A DNA stretch of 64,000 nucleotides from Planctomycetota bacterium (GCA_016795285.1 JAEUIC010000011.1:62001-126000), one strand, 5' to 3'; numbered from the stretch's first letter, positions 18,274 through 26,642 are shown. A program made the numbers and translations. Notes: generated by a model from the sequence alone, not told the origin.

Positions 18274-19020
18274 ATGAAGACGCTGCTCGCCGGATTGGTC
18301 GCCCTCGCCTTCGCCCGCGCGCCGAGCGCGGCCGAACCTGCCGCCGCGCCGCCGCGCGCGCTCGAGGCCAAGCTGCGCGGCAACTACCTCGAGGCGCGCA
18401 CCTGCGACGTCTGGGTCGGCGCCTGCTTCGCCAACTCCGAGACGAGCGAGCAGGGGCGCCAGGCGACGCTCGTCTGGCAGTTCACCGAGGGCGCCTGGAA
18501 GGGCGTCGAGCTCGCGGGGCTCTCCGCGGCGCTCATCGTCACCGCGAAGTCGACGCTCGGCGACCCCTACCACTCGCCGCTGCCGGTGCGCGACGTGCTG
18601 CTGGTCGACGAGCGGGCGAGCGACGCGCAGAAGCTCGCGCTGCGCGACTTCGTGGCGCTCCAGACCGGCGAGATCGGCGGCAACGTGATCGAGGAGATCG
18701 CGACGCCGATCACGCTCAAGGTCGACTGCTGCGACCGGGAGGGGTGCGCGAAGTTCGCGGCCGGCGAGATCGCGAAGATCGAGACGCGCTGCCTGCACGC
18801 CGAGGACAAGGTGTGCGGCCACGAAGAGACCTACTACCCGCCGCTCGTGTCTCTGGCCGACAAGCATGCGGTCTACACGGTGGAGCACGCCGTGAAGGGG
18901 ACGCTGCTCGACCTCGCGTGGATCGACCGCGATTCGCGCAGCGCCTTCCTCGGCAAGTTCGAGCTCGAGTCGCCCGCCGCGCCGCGCACCGTCCATCCCG
19001 ACGAAGTGAAGGCGCGCTGA
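18274..19020 (+). CDS. Exported DUF1326-domain protein
   Basis: This 248-residue protein has a signal peptide (MKTLLAGLVALAFARAPSAA) and then a DUF1326 domain opening with GNYLEARTCDVWVGACFANSE. The family has no known biochemical function. It keeps conserved cysteines (TCDVWVGAC, CCDREGC, RCLHAEDKVCGHE) that could bind a metal or form disulfides. The start at 18274 is chosen because TAGGAG lies 7 nt upstream and the signal peptide begins there. An earlier ATG/GTG frame adds only non-conserved residues. A box GA-TAGAGT at 18219-18224 may be its own promoter, though read-through from the molybdenum hydroxylase operon is likely. Confidence 0.8.
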   Translation: MKTLLAGLVALAFARAPSAAEPAAAPPRALEAKLRGNYLEARTCDVWVGACFANSETSEQGRQATLVWQFTEGAWKGVELAGLSAALIVTAKSTLGDPYHSPLPVRDVLLVDERASDAQKLALRDFVALQTGEIGGNVIEEIATPITLKVDCCDREGCAKFAAGEIAKIETRCLHAEDKVCGHEETYYPPLVSLADKHAVYTVEHAVKGTLLDLAWIDRDSRSAFLGKFELESPAAPRTVHPDEVKAR

Positions 19021-19052
19021 GCGGTCACGGCCGCCGAACAGGACGACCCTCG

Positions 19053-19844
19053 ATGCGATCGATCTCCGCCGCCGCGTTCGCGCTGTCGTTCGCGGCGCTG
19101 GCCGCGGCGCCCGCAGAGCCGCTCCCCGCGCCGCAGGATGCGCCACCGGCCGCGCCTGCCACCGCCCCGGCCGCCTCCCCCGCCGCCGCGAAGGGATTCA
19201 CCGTCGAGGCGCTCCCCGCCGTCGACGGCAAGAGCAGCGTGCCGAGCGAGGTGAGCGAGCCGTTCGCGAAGCTGCTCGCCAGCGAAGGCGTCCGCGTCCT
19301 CGCGCCCGACGGCAAGGTGCGCGCCGACTTCTGGTTCCGCCTCGAGATGCCGCTGCTCGCGAAGGCGGGCGGCGTCAGCAGCGTCCTGCTCGAGCGGCTC
19401 GTGCCGGGCGCCTTCGTCGGCATCGTGCGCACGCCCGGCCGCACCAACGACTACCGCGACCAGGAGATCGAGGCGGGCGTCTACGCGCTGCGCTACTACC
19501 ACCAGCCGAGCGACGCGAACCACCTCGGCACCTCCGACTCGCGCGACTTCTTCCTGCTGACGAGCCTCGCCGAGGAGAAGTCGCCCGCGCCGATCGCCGC
19601 GAAGGACGACCTGATCCCGCTCGCCGTCGCCGCCTCGCCGAGCGACCACGCGCTCTGCCTCTACGTCGCGCCGGCGACCACGCCGCCGCCGACCGAGGGA
19701 ACCCTCGGCGGCGCGCGCGTCGCGAAGCGCGGCGAGCACGACGAGCAGGCGCTCGAGATCACCTTCGCCGCGCGCGTCGAAGGCACCGACCAGCGTGAGG
19801 CGCTGCGCCTCGCGATCGTCATCGACGGCCACACCGCGCACTGA
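19053..19844 (+). CDS. Exported protein of unknown function
   Basis: This 263-residue protein has a signal peptide (MRSISAAAFALSFAALAAAPAEP), an Ala/Pro-rich linker to about residue 45 and a mature domain with FWFRLEMPLLAKAG, GIVRTPGRTNDYRDQEIEAGVY and ALRYYHQPSDANH motifs. The domain looks beta-rich and is probably secreted or periplasmic. I recall related annotations only as hypothetical. It follows the DUF1326 gene by 32 nt with AGGACG upstream of the ATG, so it is likely the last gene of that operon. It is convergent with the Rieske oxygenase gene. Confidence 0.65.
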   Translation: MRSISAAAFALSFAALAAAPAEPLPAPQDAPPAAPATAPAASPAAAKGFTVEALPAVDGKSSVPSEVSEPFAKLLASEGVRVLAPDGKVRADFWFRLEMPLLAKAGGVSSVLLERLVPGAFVGIVRTPGRTNDYRDQEIEAGVYALRYYHQPSDANHLGTSDSRDFFLLTSLAEEKSPAPIAAKDDLIPLAVAASPSDHALCLYVAPATTPPPTEGTLGGARVAKRGEHDEQALEITFAARVEGTDQREALRLAIVIDGHTAH

Positions 19845-19849
19845 ACTAG

Positions 19850-19961
19850 TTGGCGCCGGCCTCCGGAGTCGGCCGGACGCGGCCCGGTTGAACCGGGGTG
19901 CTGCAGGCTACGCATGTCGGACGTTGGGCGCGCGCCTCCGAAGTCGGCGCGACGCGGCGCG
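19850..19961. repeat. Imperfect direct repeat pair in a convergent spacer
   Basis: Two related units of about 37 bp (19850-19886 and 19924-19961) share a core of the form CCTCCGxAGTCGGC-CG-GACGCGGC at roughly 85% identity. A 15-nt palindrome CCCGGTTGAACCGGG (19883-19897) lies between them. The whole 138-bp gap between stops is made of this and may act in termination. Confidence 0.55.
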
Positions 19962-19982
19962 GGCGAGCTGGCCCGGGCGAGG

Positions 19983-21101
19983 TCACTTCGGCGGCGGCGT
20001 CCGCGAGCGGAAGGGGCCGGCGAGCGTGCGCGCCAGCATCCGATGGAACGCGTGCACGCCCATCTCGGCGAGCGGCGCGTAGCGGCCGCCGCGGTAGGCG
20101 CGCGAGGCGAGGCCCGCCTGCACCTGCAGCGCGGCGCGCTCGTCCTCGAGCTCGACCTGCACCAAGCCCGAGCCGGCGCCGCGATCGTGCAGCTCGGGCC
20201 GCTCGACGAAGGCGTGGAAGCGGACGCGCGTGCGCGTCGGGCCGAGCGGCTCGACGACGTTCAGCGAGAGTCCCCACGGATAGAAGTTCAACATCGTGGT
20301 CGGGAAGAGCCAGAAGTAGATCGCGCCGACGCGGCTGCCGTGCTCGGGATGGCCGGCGGGCAGCTCGAAGACCGGCTCCCCTTCCGCCGCGATGCCGACC
20401 TGCAGCGTCGCGTGGTCGAACCGCTCGTAGCGGTAGCTCTTCCAGTCGAGCCGCGCAGTGAGGCCCGGATGGAGGAAGGGGATGTGGAGCCCTTCGAGGT
20501 AGTTCTCGACGTAGAGGCACCAGTTCGCGTCGAACTCGAAGGTGCGATCGAGCGACGCGTCGACGCGCCAGCGCGCCGGCGCGAACGGCGCGATGCGCGC
20601 CTCGACCGGGGCGATCACGTCGCGCCACGCTGCCTCGGGCTCGAGCGCGCCGAACAGGAGCCCGCGCCACTCGGCGACCTCGAAGCGCGGCAGCGCCTCG
20701 TCGGCGTCGGGGAACCCCTCGAGCCGCTCGAAGCCGGGCGCGCCGAGGCAGCGGCCGTCGAGCGCGTAGCGGCGCCCGTGGTAGGGGCACGCGAGCTGCC
20801 GGCCGCTGCCGGCGCACTCGACCACGAGATGGGCGCGATGGGTGCAGGAGTTCGAGAGGAGCCGCAGCACGCCGTCGTCGCCGCGCACCAGCAGCAGCGG
20901 CTCGCCGACGAAGCCGGGCAACAGCACGAGCGGCCGCGCGGAGCCCGGCGCTTCGAGGCCCGCCGCGCTGCCGAGGCAGTGCCAGCCGCGCCGCAGCGAC
21001 GTGCGCGCCACCGCCGCGGCCCACTCAGGATCGCGGTAGAGCTCGGGCGGCGGCAGGCGAGCGCGCGTGATCTCGGGATCGATGTCGAGCTGCGGCTTCA
21101 C
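19983..21101 (-). CDS. Rieske-type aromatic ring-hydroxylating oxygenase, alpha subunit
   Basis: This 372-residue protein has an N-terminal Rieske [2Fe-2S] domain (SCTHRAH, then CPYHG, about residues 85-110) and a C-terminal mononuclear iron domain with ENYLEGLHIPFLH supplying two His. It should use O2 and electrons from a reductase to oxygenate or demethylate a substrate. The single-subunit form resembles the choline/carnitine monooxygenase group as much as aromatic dioxygenases. The GTG at 21101 is preceded by GAGGAGGGAG. It overlaps the NYN nuclease gene stop by 4 nt. No ferredoxin or reductase gene is nearby, so the substrate is open. Confidence 0.85.
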   Translation of the reverse strand: MKPQLDIDPEITRARLPPPELYRDPEWAAAVARTSLRRGWHCLGSAAGLEAPGSARPLVLLPGFVGEPLLLVRGDDGVLRLLSNSCTHRAHLVVECAGSGRQLACPYHGRRYALDGRCLGAPGFERLEGFPDADEALPRFEVAEWRGLLFGALEPEAAWRDVIAPVEARIAPFAPARWRVDASLDRTFEFDANWCLYVENYLEGLHIPFLHPGLTARLDWKSYRYERFDHATLQVGIAAEGEPVFELPAGHPEHGSRVGAIYFWLFPTTMLNFYPWGLSLNVVEPLGPTRTRVRFHAFVERPELHDRGAGSGLVQVELEDERAALQVQAGLASRAYRGGRYAPLAEMGVHAFHRMLARTLAGPFRSRTPPPK

Positions 21102-21556
21102 GGCTCCCTCCTCGGCTGGCCGAACCACTCCATCCAGTCGTCGACCTCGCGCTTCGAGAGCGGCCGCGTGCCGGGCGGGTCGCGCGGCGCCGCCGGCTTC
21201 AGCTTGCGCACGAAGGCGGCGACCCGTTCGGTGCGCACGCCGAAGAACGGCGCGCGATCGAGCAGGTCGCGGTCGTCGCTGACCAGCACCACGTCGGAGA
21301 GGTCGCGCGCGCGGCGCAGCTTCTCGAGCAGCAGCGCGTCGGCGCTGCCCGCCTCGCGCGCGAAAGCGACCTCGATGCGGCGCGGGGTCGCGTGGCCGCC
21401 GTCGACCACCCGCTCGCGCGAATCGAAGGCGACGAACGCCGAGAGGCCAGTCGCGGCGAGGCGCGCCAGCAGCTCGGCGCGCCGCTCGTGCAGCGCGGCA
21501 CCGACGCCGACGCGGCCGGAGAGGATCACGTTGTAGCCGTCGATCCAGTAGCGCAT
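21098..21556 (-). CDS. NYN-domain ribonuclease (YacP-like)
   Basis: This 152-residue protein has a PIN-like NYN fold. The first acidic motif is WIDGYNVI (residues 4-11), a central FDSRERVVDG follows, and a later acidic stretch reads VVLVSDDRDLLDRA. Relatives such as Rae1/YacP cleave RNA, in Bacillus at the ribosome. The ATG at 21556 has no ribosome-binding site. A TAGACT box lies 8 nt upstream, so a leaderless mRNA is likely. It is the first gene of a two-gene unit with the Rieske oxygenase. Confidence 0.8.
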   Translation of the reverse strand: MRYWIDGYNVILSGRVGVGAALHERRAELLARLAATGLSAFVAFDSRERVVDGGHATPRRIEVAFAREAGSADALLLEKLRRARDLSDVVLVSDDRDLLDRAPFFGVRTERVAAFVRKLKPAAPRDPPGTRPLSKREVDDWMEWFGQPRREP

Positions 21557-21564
21557 CGCGGGCG

Positions 21565-21574
21565 AGTCTATGCT
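21565..21574. promoter_or_regulatory. Overlapping divergent -10 boxes
   Basis: AGTCTATGCT reads TAGACT on the reverse strand (21565-21570, 8 nt before the NYN start) and TATGCT on the forward strand (21569-21574, 49 nt before the ATP-grasp start at 21624). The two promoters would share bases and compete for polymerase. Confidence 0.4.
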
Positions 21575-21623
21575 TCGCCGCCTCGCTGCGCGCCGTGCGT
21601 GGCGCGTTGGAGCGTCGCTGCCG

Positions 21624-22541
21624 ATGGCCCCTTCCGCCGCGCCCGAGATCGTGCTGCTGACCGACGAGCGGCTGCTCGGCGCACGACCGGGCGACGCCTA
21701 CAACGCCAACGTCCATCACGAGGAGCGGCTGCTGGCGGCCGCCTTCGAGCGGCGCGGCCGGAGCGTCGCGCGCGTCGCCTGGTCGGACGCCGCCTTCGAC
21801 TGGTCGCGTCCGCGCGCGGCGCTGTTCCGCTCGACCTGGGACTACTTCGAGCGGCCGGCGGAGTTCGCCGCCTGGCTCGAGCGCGTCGCGCCGCTCACGC
21901 GGCTGATCAACGACGCGGCGCTGGTGCGCTGGAACTTCGACAAGCGCTACTTGCTCGAGCTGGCGGAGCGCGGCGTCGCGATCGTGCCGACCGAGCGGCT
22001 CGAGCCGGGCGGCGCGCTCGAACTCGAACGCCGTGTCGCCGCGGCGCCGCGCGAGGGGCTGGTCGTGAAGCCGGCGGTGTCGGGCGCGGCGCGCGAGACG
22101 TGGCGCGTCGACGCGGCGAACCTCGCGCAGCGCGCCCCCCACCTCGAGGCGCTGCTGTCACGCGAGGCGCTGCTGGTGCAGCCGTTCGAGCCGGCCATCG
22201 CGACGCGCGGCGAACTCTCCTTCATCGTGGTCGCCGGCCGCTGCCGCCACGCCGTGCGCAAGCTGCCGAAGCAAGGCGATTTCCGCGTGCAGGACGACCA
22301 CGGCGGCACCGTGCGGTCCCACGTGCCGAGCCGCGCCGAGATCGACTTCGCCGAACGGGCCGCCGCCGCCGCGCCTTACCCGCCGCTCTACGCGCGCGTC
22401 GACGCCGTCGAGAGCGCCGCCGGCCTGCGCCTGATGGAGCTCGAGGTCATCGAGCCCGAGCTCTTCTTCCGTTTCCGCCCCCAGACGGCGGACGAGCTGG
22501 CGGAGGCGTGCGAGCGCGGCCTAGGCGAATCGCGAAACTAA
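21624..22541 (+). CDS. ATP-grasp ligase-like protein
   Basis: This 305-residue protein has an ATP-grasp fold. Visible parts are the RSTWDYFERPAEF segment, INDAALVRWNFDKRYLLELA, the Lys in GLVVKPAVSGAARETWRV and LMELEVIEPELFFRF near the end, whose acidic residues should bind Mg-ATP. The pattern is close to the DcsG/YheC-like group of prokaryotic ATP-grasp proteins related to glutathione synthetase, which join a carboxylate to an amine or thiol. The partner substrates are unknown. The ATG at 21624 is preferred to that at 21570 because the latter lies inside the promoter box and adds an Arg-rich stretch. Confidence 0.75.
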   Translation: MAPSAAPEIVLLTDERLLGARPGDAYNANVHHEERLLAAAFERRGRSVARVAWSDAAFDWSRPRAALFRSTWDYFERPAEFAAWLERVAPLTRLINDAALVRWNFDKRYLLELAERGVAIVPTERLEPGGALELERRVAAAPREGLVVKPAVSGAARETWRVDAANLAQRAPHLEALLSREALLVQPFEPAIATRGELSFIVVAGRCRHAVRKLPKQGDFRVQDDHGGTVRSHVPSRAEIDFAERAAAAAPYPPLYARVDAVESAAGLRLMELEVIEPELFFRFRPQTADELAEACERGLGESRN

Positions 22542-22673
22542 CGCGCGCCTCAAGACACCACCATGCGCCCAGGAATCGCCTGAGTGCCGCCATCGACGAT
22601 GGCGTTTCTCGGTCGCGAGGTCGATGGACCGGCCGTTCGACCCATCGCCGCGCGGCTCAACGGAGGGATTCGA

Positions 22674-23099
22674 ATGCGTCCATCGTGGGTCATGTCCTCC
22701 ATCCTCGCCTTCGTAATTCCGCCTGCCGCTCTGACTCCGGCAGCAGAGCTCGCGAGCGACGGCATCCCGAACGTCACGGCGTCCGGAAGCCACACCGTCA
22801 CGATGCAGAGCTATCCCTTCGCGGAGAAACGGCTGGAGATCTGGGTCGAAGTCTCCTTCGCCATCGAAGAGGCGTCGGTCGTGCTCATCGACGAGGATGG
22901 CAAGCGGCACGACCTCACTTCGAGCTGGCCGATCTTCGGGAGTTGGTGGTGGTACGGAGACGGAAACAAGGGGATCTGGTACGACCCCTGGGGGTTGAGC
23001 GGCGGGCTGCCCAGAGCTGGGACCTACACCATCGAAATCTCCGACCGGTACACCGGCGCACCCATCGGGGTTGGTACCTGCATCATCGTCGGATTCTAG
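22674..23099 (+). CDS. Small secreted protein, unknown function
   Basis: This 141-residue protein has a signal peptide (MRPSWVMSSILAFVIPPAALT, ending near AAELA) and a beta-rich mature part with an aromatic patch (GSWWWYGDGNKGIWYDPWG). GGAGGG lies 6 nt before the ATG, which decides this start over an ATG 90 nt earlier. Base composition is lower in GC than in neighbouring genes. A strong hairpin terminator follows at 23196-23234, so it is a single-gene unit. No family recognised. Confidence 0.6.
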   Translation: MRPSWVMSSILAFVIPPAALTPAAELASDGIPNVTASGSHTVTMQSYPFAEKRLEIWVEVSFAIEEASVVLIDEDGKRHDLTSSWPIFGSWWWYGDGNKGIWYDPWGLSGGLPRAGTYTIEISDRYTGAPIGVGTCIIVGF

Positions 23100-23195
23100 G
23101 GCTGACCACCCTCGGTCGGTCTTCGCCGCTCGGGCAGGCGCATCCGCGCTGGCCACCCGATCGCAGGGGCACGCTTCGCCATTCTTCGAACGCTG

Positions 23196-23234
23196 CCAAC
23201 GCCCGGGAGAGGCGAGACCTCTCCCGGGCGTTGG
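23196..23234 (+). terminator. Perfect 17-bp hairpin
   Basis: CCAACGCCCGGGAGAGG pairs without mismatch to CCTCTCCCGGGCGTTGG around the 5-nt loop CGAGA. It lies 97 nt after the stop of the small secreted protein gene. There is no T-run afterwards, so it may work as a structural terminator or mRNA 3'-end stabiliser. It is the strongest hairpin I saw in the window. Confidence 0.7.
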
Positions 23235-23512
23235 CGATTCGCGGGAGATCCGGCACCGGCGTGCTGCCGGCTCAGCGACTCGAAGCGGCACGTCGGCGCC
23301 GGGATGGGACGTCGCCACCGCGCCGCGAAATGCTGCGGCCCACCGGAATGAAACGCCGTCTGCAACTTTCCAGTGAAGTCGTGACACCTTGCGACATCGC
23401 CGCGAGGATCCCCCTCCGGCTATGGTCGCGACCTGCGCGAGTCGGCTGCCGTTCCGCCGACCGGCACGAAGTGACCTGTCACCTCTCGACCCTCAGCTCG
23501 GAGCACGACCTC
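23235..23512. other. Intergenic stretch with one palindrome
   Basis: No gene is visible here. A perfect 12-nt palindrome GTGAC-CT-GTCAC lies at 23471-23482, 30 nt before the next start, and could be a protein-binding site. A GGC-TATGGT box at 23421-23426 is a promoter candidate for the FG-GAP-like gene at 23513. Confidence 0.3.
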
Positions 23513-25201
23513 ATGCCTTCGAACTCGTCCCCCCCGCGCCGGCGGTGGAAGCGCGCCGCGGCGCTCCTCCCCTTCGCAGCGCTCGCCACCCAGGCGGCGC
23601 CCGCGGCCTTCGGCGACCTCGACCCCGGCCAGGTCTACGGGATCTACCTCGACTCGATCGCCGGCAACGGCCCCGCGACCCGGACGATCGCCTGCGACCT
23701 CGACGGCGACTACCTCCGCGAGATCGTCGTCGTCCAGGGCGGCTCGCTCTTCGCGGCACTCGGGCCGAGCCTCGCCCGCATGCCGATCACGCTGTCGGTC
23801 GGCAGCGGGACGCCGATCGACGCGGCACGGCTGCAGGCCTTGCCGGATGAGTTCGGCGACCGCCGCGACCTGCTCGCCTGCGCCCACACGGCGGGCGTGA
23901 CCATCGCCACCTTCGACGGGTCGGGCACTCCGACCGTGGTGGCGGAACTGACCGGCGCCTGGGTGAACGCGCGCCGCATCGCGTCGATCGACACCGACGG
24001 CGACGGCACCGACGAGCTCGTCGGCCTCAACGCCGCCGGCAACACCGTCCTCATCGCCGCCTGGGTGAACGGCGCGCTGACCCACCACGACACGATCCAC
24101 CTGCCGAGCGGCCACGTCGGCACCGACCTCGCCGGCGTACGGGCCGATGCCAACGCCTCTTTCGAAGTGGCGGTGACCTGCGCCACGTCCGTCGACGTGA
24201 TCCGCGTCGCCAGCAACACGGTCAACACGATCTCGATGGGGGCCGAGGTCCTCGGAACGGTCGCCCTGACCCGCACCGGCGAGACGGTGCAGCGCCTCGC
24301 GGTGGCGACCACCATCCCGAGCACGCCGTACTTCATGCTGCATGTCATGACGCCGGCGGGCGTGGTCGAGTCGACGCTGCCGCTCGGCTTCCTCGACATC
24401 ACCGCGCTGCGGGCCGGCGACGTCGACGGCGACGCCGACGACGACCTCTTCCTCTGGCACCGCTACAGCTACGAGCTGCTCGTCGTGCGCAACGTCTCGG
24501 CCGCGGGCTCGACCATCCCGACCCTCTACGACCCGGCGCTCGACGTTCAGATCCTCGACCTCGGCGGCGACGTGAACGCGAGCGACAACGGCGGCGGCCT
24601 CGGCCTCGACGACTTCGACTGCGACGGCGACCTCGATGCCGCCGCGATGATCGAGGCGACCGGCTTCGGGATGCTCGCGCTGAACGGCTCGAACGACGCG
24701 CTGGAGCAGTCCTACTCCCTGCTCGCGAACGACGAGGAGGCGGGCTTCACGCTCGGCGAGGGCACGACCGTCGCGTCGGTGCAGTTCAACGCCTACTCGG
24801 GCAGCTCGCCGCTGCTGCCTGCCAACGAGATCGAGGTGACCATCTGGGCGCTCGAGCGCGATGCCCCGGCGACCGAAGCCTTCCCGGTCGAGACGATCCG
24901 CACCAGCGTCGACGAGCTCGGCGAGACGTTGGTGGAGGTGCAGGGCATCGACCTCGACGGTCGCGACCACTACTTCTTCGCCCAGCTGCGCGGCATCGAA
25001 TACGTCGGCGGCAGCGGAGTCGTCGCGCGCCGCGGACCGTCGACGGCGTGGTACCTCGAGCTCGACCGGGCCGACCTCGAGGCGAACCTCGGCGGCTTCA
25101 TCGCGACCGCCTCCACGAGCAAGATCGGCGACATCCTGCCGCGTCCGATCCTGCCGCCTCCTCCGCCCCCGCCGCCGGGCGGCGGCGGCGGCGGCGGCTG
25201 A
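23513..25201 (+). CDS. Secreted FG-GAP/VCBS-like protein with Pro/Gly tail
   Basis: This 562-residue exported protein has an Arg-rich n-region and signal peptide (about residues 1-30, ending AAPAAFGD). The body has scattered calcium-loop motifs (CDLDGDY, IDTDGDGTDE, GDVDGDADDD, DFDCDGDLD), suggesting a beta-propeller with degenerate blades, then a beta-rich domain at about residues 400-540. The end is eight Pro followed by seven Gly. The CCG/GGC codons of that tail are self-complementary, so the mRNA 3' end can fold into a GC hairpin overlapping the stop. The ATG at 23513 has GGAG about 9 nt upstream. It is probably a cell-surface or extracellular protein. Confidence 0.75.
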   Translation: MPSNSSPPRRRWKRAAALLPFAALATQAAPAAFGDLDPGQVYGIYLDSIAGNGPATRTIACDLDGDYLREIVVVQGGSLFAALGPSLARMPITLSVGSGTPIDAARLQALPDEFGDRRDLLACAHTAGVTIATFDGSGTPTVVAELTGAWVNARRIASIDTDGDGTDELVGLNAAGNTVLIAAWVNGALTHHDTIHLPSGHVGTDLAGVRADANASFEVAVTCATSVDVIRVASNTVNTISMGAEVLGTVALTRTGETVQRLAVATTIPSTPYFMLHVMTPAGVVESTLPLGFLDITALRAGDVDGDADDDLFLWHRYSYELLVVRNVSAAGSTIPTLYDPALDVQILDLGGDVNASDNGGGLGLDDFDCDGDLDAAAMIEATGFGMLALNGSNDALEQSYSLLANDEEAGFTLGEGTTVASVQFNAYSGSSPLLPANEIEVTIWALERDAPATEAFPVETIRTSVDELGETLVEVQGIDLDGRDHYFFAQLRGIEYVGGSGVVARRGPSTAWYLELDRADLEANLGGFIATASTSKIGDILPRPILPPPPPPPPGGGGGGG

Positions 25202-25275
25202 TCGCCGCACCAGCGTGCAGGTGGGGCCGGGGGTCACGATGTCGCGGGGGGACGTGCGTCGCGCTCGACGCGGGC

Positions 25276-25281
25276 TAACCT
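25276..25281 (+). promoter_or_regulatory. -10-like box GC-TAACCT, probable leaderless promoter
   Basis: TAACCT is followed by only six bases (CTCGAC) before the ATG of the sigma factor gene at 25288, with no ribosome-binding site. The arrangement is almost copied at 49851-49863 (TAACTT, CTCGGC, GTG). Confidence 0.5.
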
Positions 25282-25287
25282 CTCGAC

Positions 25288-25860
25288 ATGACCGACCGGC
25301 CCCCTCTGCACGCCGAAGATGTGCAACTTGCGCGAGCTTCCGCGGCCGGTGACCCCGTCGCGACCGAGCGACTCGTCGAGCGGATGCGCGTCGTCCCGCG
25401 CGTCCTGGCGGCGGGTCACCGTCGCTACCGCTCCTGCCTGACGCGCGACGAGCTCGACGACCTCGCCCAGTCGACCTTCGCGACGATCTGGCGGCGCCTC
25501 GCCACCTACCGCGGCGAGGCGCCGTTCGAGAGCTTCGCCGGGCAGATCGCGATCTACCACCTGCTGAACGCGTCGCGGAAGAAGCGGGCGACCCTGCTAG
25601 GGGAAAACGATGTCCTCTTGCCCGCAACTCCGTCGGCAGGGATCGACACCTTCGAGCGGCAGCTGCTGCGCGATGCCGTCGCGCAGCTCGACGACTCGCA
25701 GGCGCAGGTGATCGAGCTCAAGCTCTATCACGGGCTCACCTTCGAGGAGATCGAGCGGCAGCTCGGCGTGTCCTCCAACACGCTGAAGACGCGCTACTAC
25801 CGCGGCCTCGACCAGCTGCGTTCGCTGTTGCGCGGGCGATCGCTGGAGCGGCCCGCATGA
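25288..25860 (+). CDS. ECF-type RNA polymerase sigma factor
   Basis: This 190-residue sigma-70-family protein directs RNA polymerase to alternative promoters. Region 2 is visible (ELDDLAQSTFATIWRRLATY, about residues 52-71), with the -10 recognition stretch ESFAGQIAIYHLLNASRKK after it. Region 4 is DAVAQLDDSQAQVIELKLYH followed by the HTH GLTFEEIERQLGVSSNTLKT. The length is normal for an ECF factor without extra domains. The stop overlaps the anti-sigma start (ATGA). The ATG has no ribosome-binding site but sits behind a TAACCT box. It heads a four-gene set with a membrane anti-sigma, a TPR-CHAT protease and a secreted protein. Confidence 0.9.
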   Translation: MTDRPPLHAEDVQLARASAAGDPVATERLVERMRVVPRVLAAGHRRYRSCLTRDELDDLAQSTFATIWRRLATYRGEAPFESFAGQIAIYHLLNASRKKRATLLGENDVLLPATPSAGIDTFERQLLRDAVAQLDDSQAQVIELKLYHGLTFEEIERQLGVSSNTLKTRYYRGLDQLRSLLRGRSLERPA

Positions 25861-26642
25861 AGGACGTCCACTCCGAGGACCACGAGGCGCTGGTGATGGA
25901 GCTGCTCACCGGTTCGAAGGATGCCGACGACGCGGACGTGAAGGCGCGCCTCGAGGGGTGCGCCGCGTGCCGCGAGCGCGTCCTCGAACTGCGGGGCGTC
26001 GTCGACGGGCTGTCGCTCTCCCCCGCCGAGCATGCCGAGCTGCTGGCATCCGCCGCGGGACCGGTCGCCGGCGAGGAGGAGGCGCTCGACCGTTTCCGCC
26101 GGACCCTTGCGGCCGGCCGTGTCGCCGCGCCGCCGCTCCCCGAGGAGAACCGCGCCGGGGAGCGCCCTTCGAGCGACCGCGCGGCGACTGCGATGCGACG
26201 GCTTCCGGCCCGCCGTGCGCCGCTGCTGGCTCTGGCCGCGTCGCTGCTGGTGGCGCTCTCGCTCGTCGCTTGGTGGGTCCTCCACCGCGACCCGATCCCG
26301 GCGGAGGTGCCGGTGATCGAGCTCGACGCGAAGGCCTTCGCCGAGGCCGCGCCGAGCGGCGCCCAAGCGGCCCGAGTCGACCGATTCGCCTGGCGGGAGA
26401 GCGGCGTCCCCTCGCGCGCCTGGCAGGTCGAGATCCTCGCCGGCGCGTCCGACGATCGCGACGCTCCCCTCCTCGTCTCGCCGCGCTTGATCGAGCCGGA
26501 ATGGCGGCCGAGCGCGGCCGACGCCGCCGCGCTGCCGACCAGCTTCCGCTGGCGCATCGTCGCCGAAGACTCGCGCGGCGAGCGGCGGCGCAGCGCGGCC
26601 GTCGCCGTCACCCAGCCGGCCCCGCTCGACCGTGGACCGTGA
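25857..26642 (+). CDS. Membrane anti-sigma factor-like protein
   Basis: This 261-residue single-pass protein has a cytoplasmic N-terminal part of about 120 residues, a transmembrane segment at about 121-142 after an Arg-rich stretch (N-in), and a periplasmic C-terminal domain of about 115 residues. A CxxC (C35, C38, in LEGCAACRERV) is where ZAS anti-sigma factors have HxxxCxxC, but the His is replaced by Arg, so zinc binding would need another ligand. Position and the 4-nt overlap with the sigma gene make it the likely partner that holds the sigma factor. The periplasmic domain (residues 146-261) could be the sensory or cleaved part. The next gene encodes a CHAT protease predicted to face the same side. 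Confidence 0.7.
   Translation: MKDVHSEDHEALVMELLTGSKDADDADVKARLEGCAACRERVLELRGVVDGLSLSPAEHAELLASAAGPVAGEEEALDRFRRTLAAGRVAAPPLPEENRAGERPSSDRAATAMRRLPARRAPLLALAASLLVALSLVAWWVLHRDPIPAEVPVIELDAKAFAEAAPSGAQAARVDRFAWRESGVPSRAWQVEILAGASDDRDAPLLVSPRLIEPEWRPSAADAAALPTSFRWRIVAEDSRGERRRSAAVAVTQPAPLDRGP

Noticed and set aside
21392..25201. 1269-codon forward open frame as a single giant protein
   Set aside because: Only the part from 23513 onward is protein-like. The rest is out of frame with the ATP-grasp and secreted protein genes and crosses a strong hairpin.
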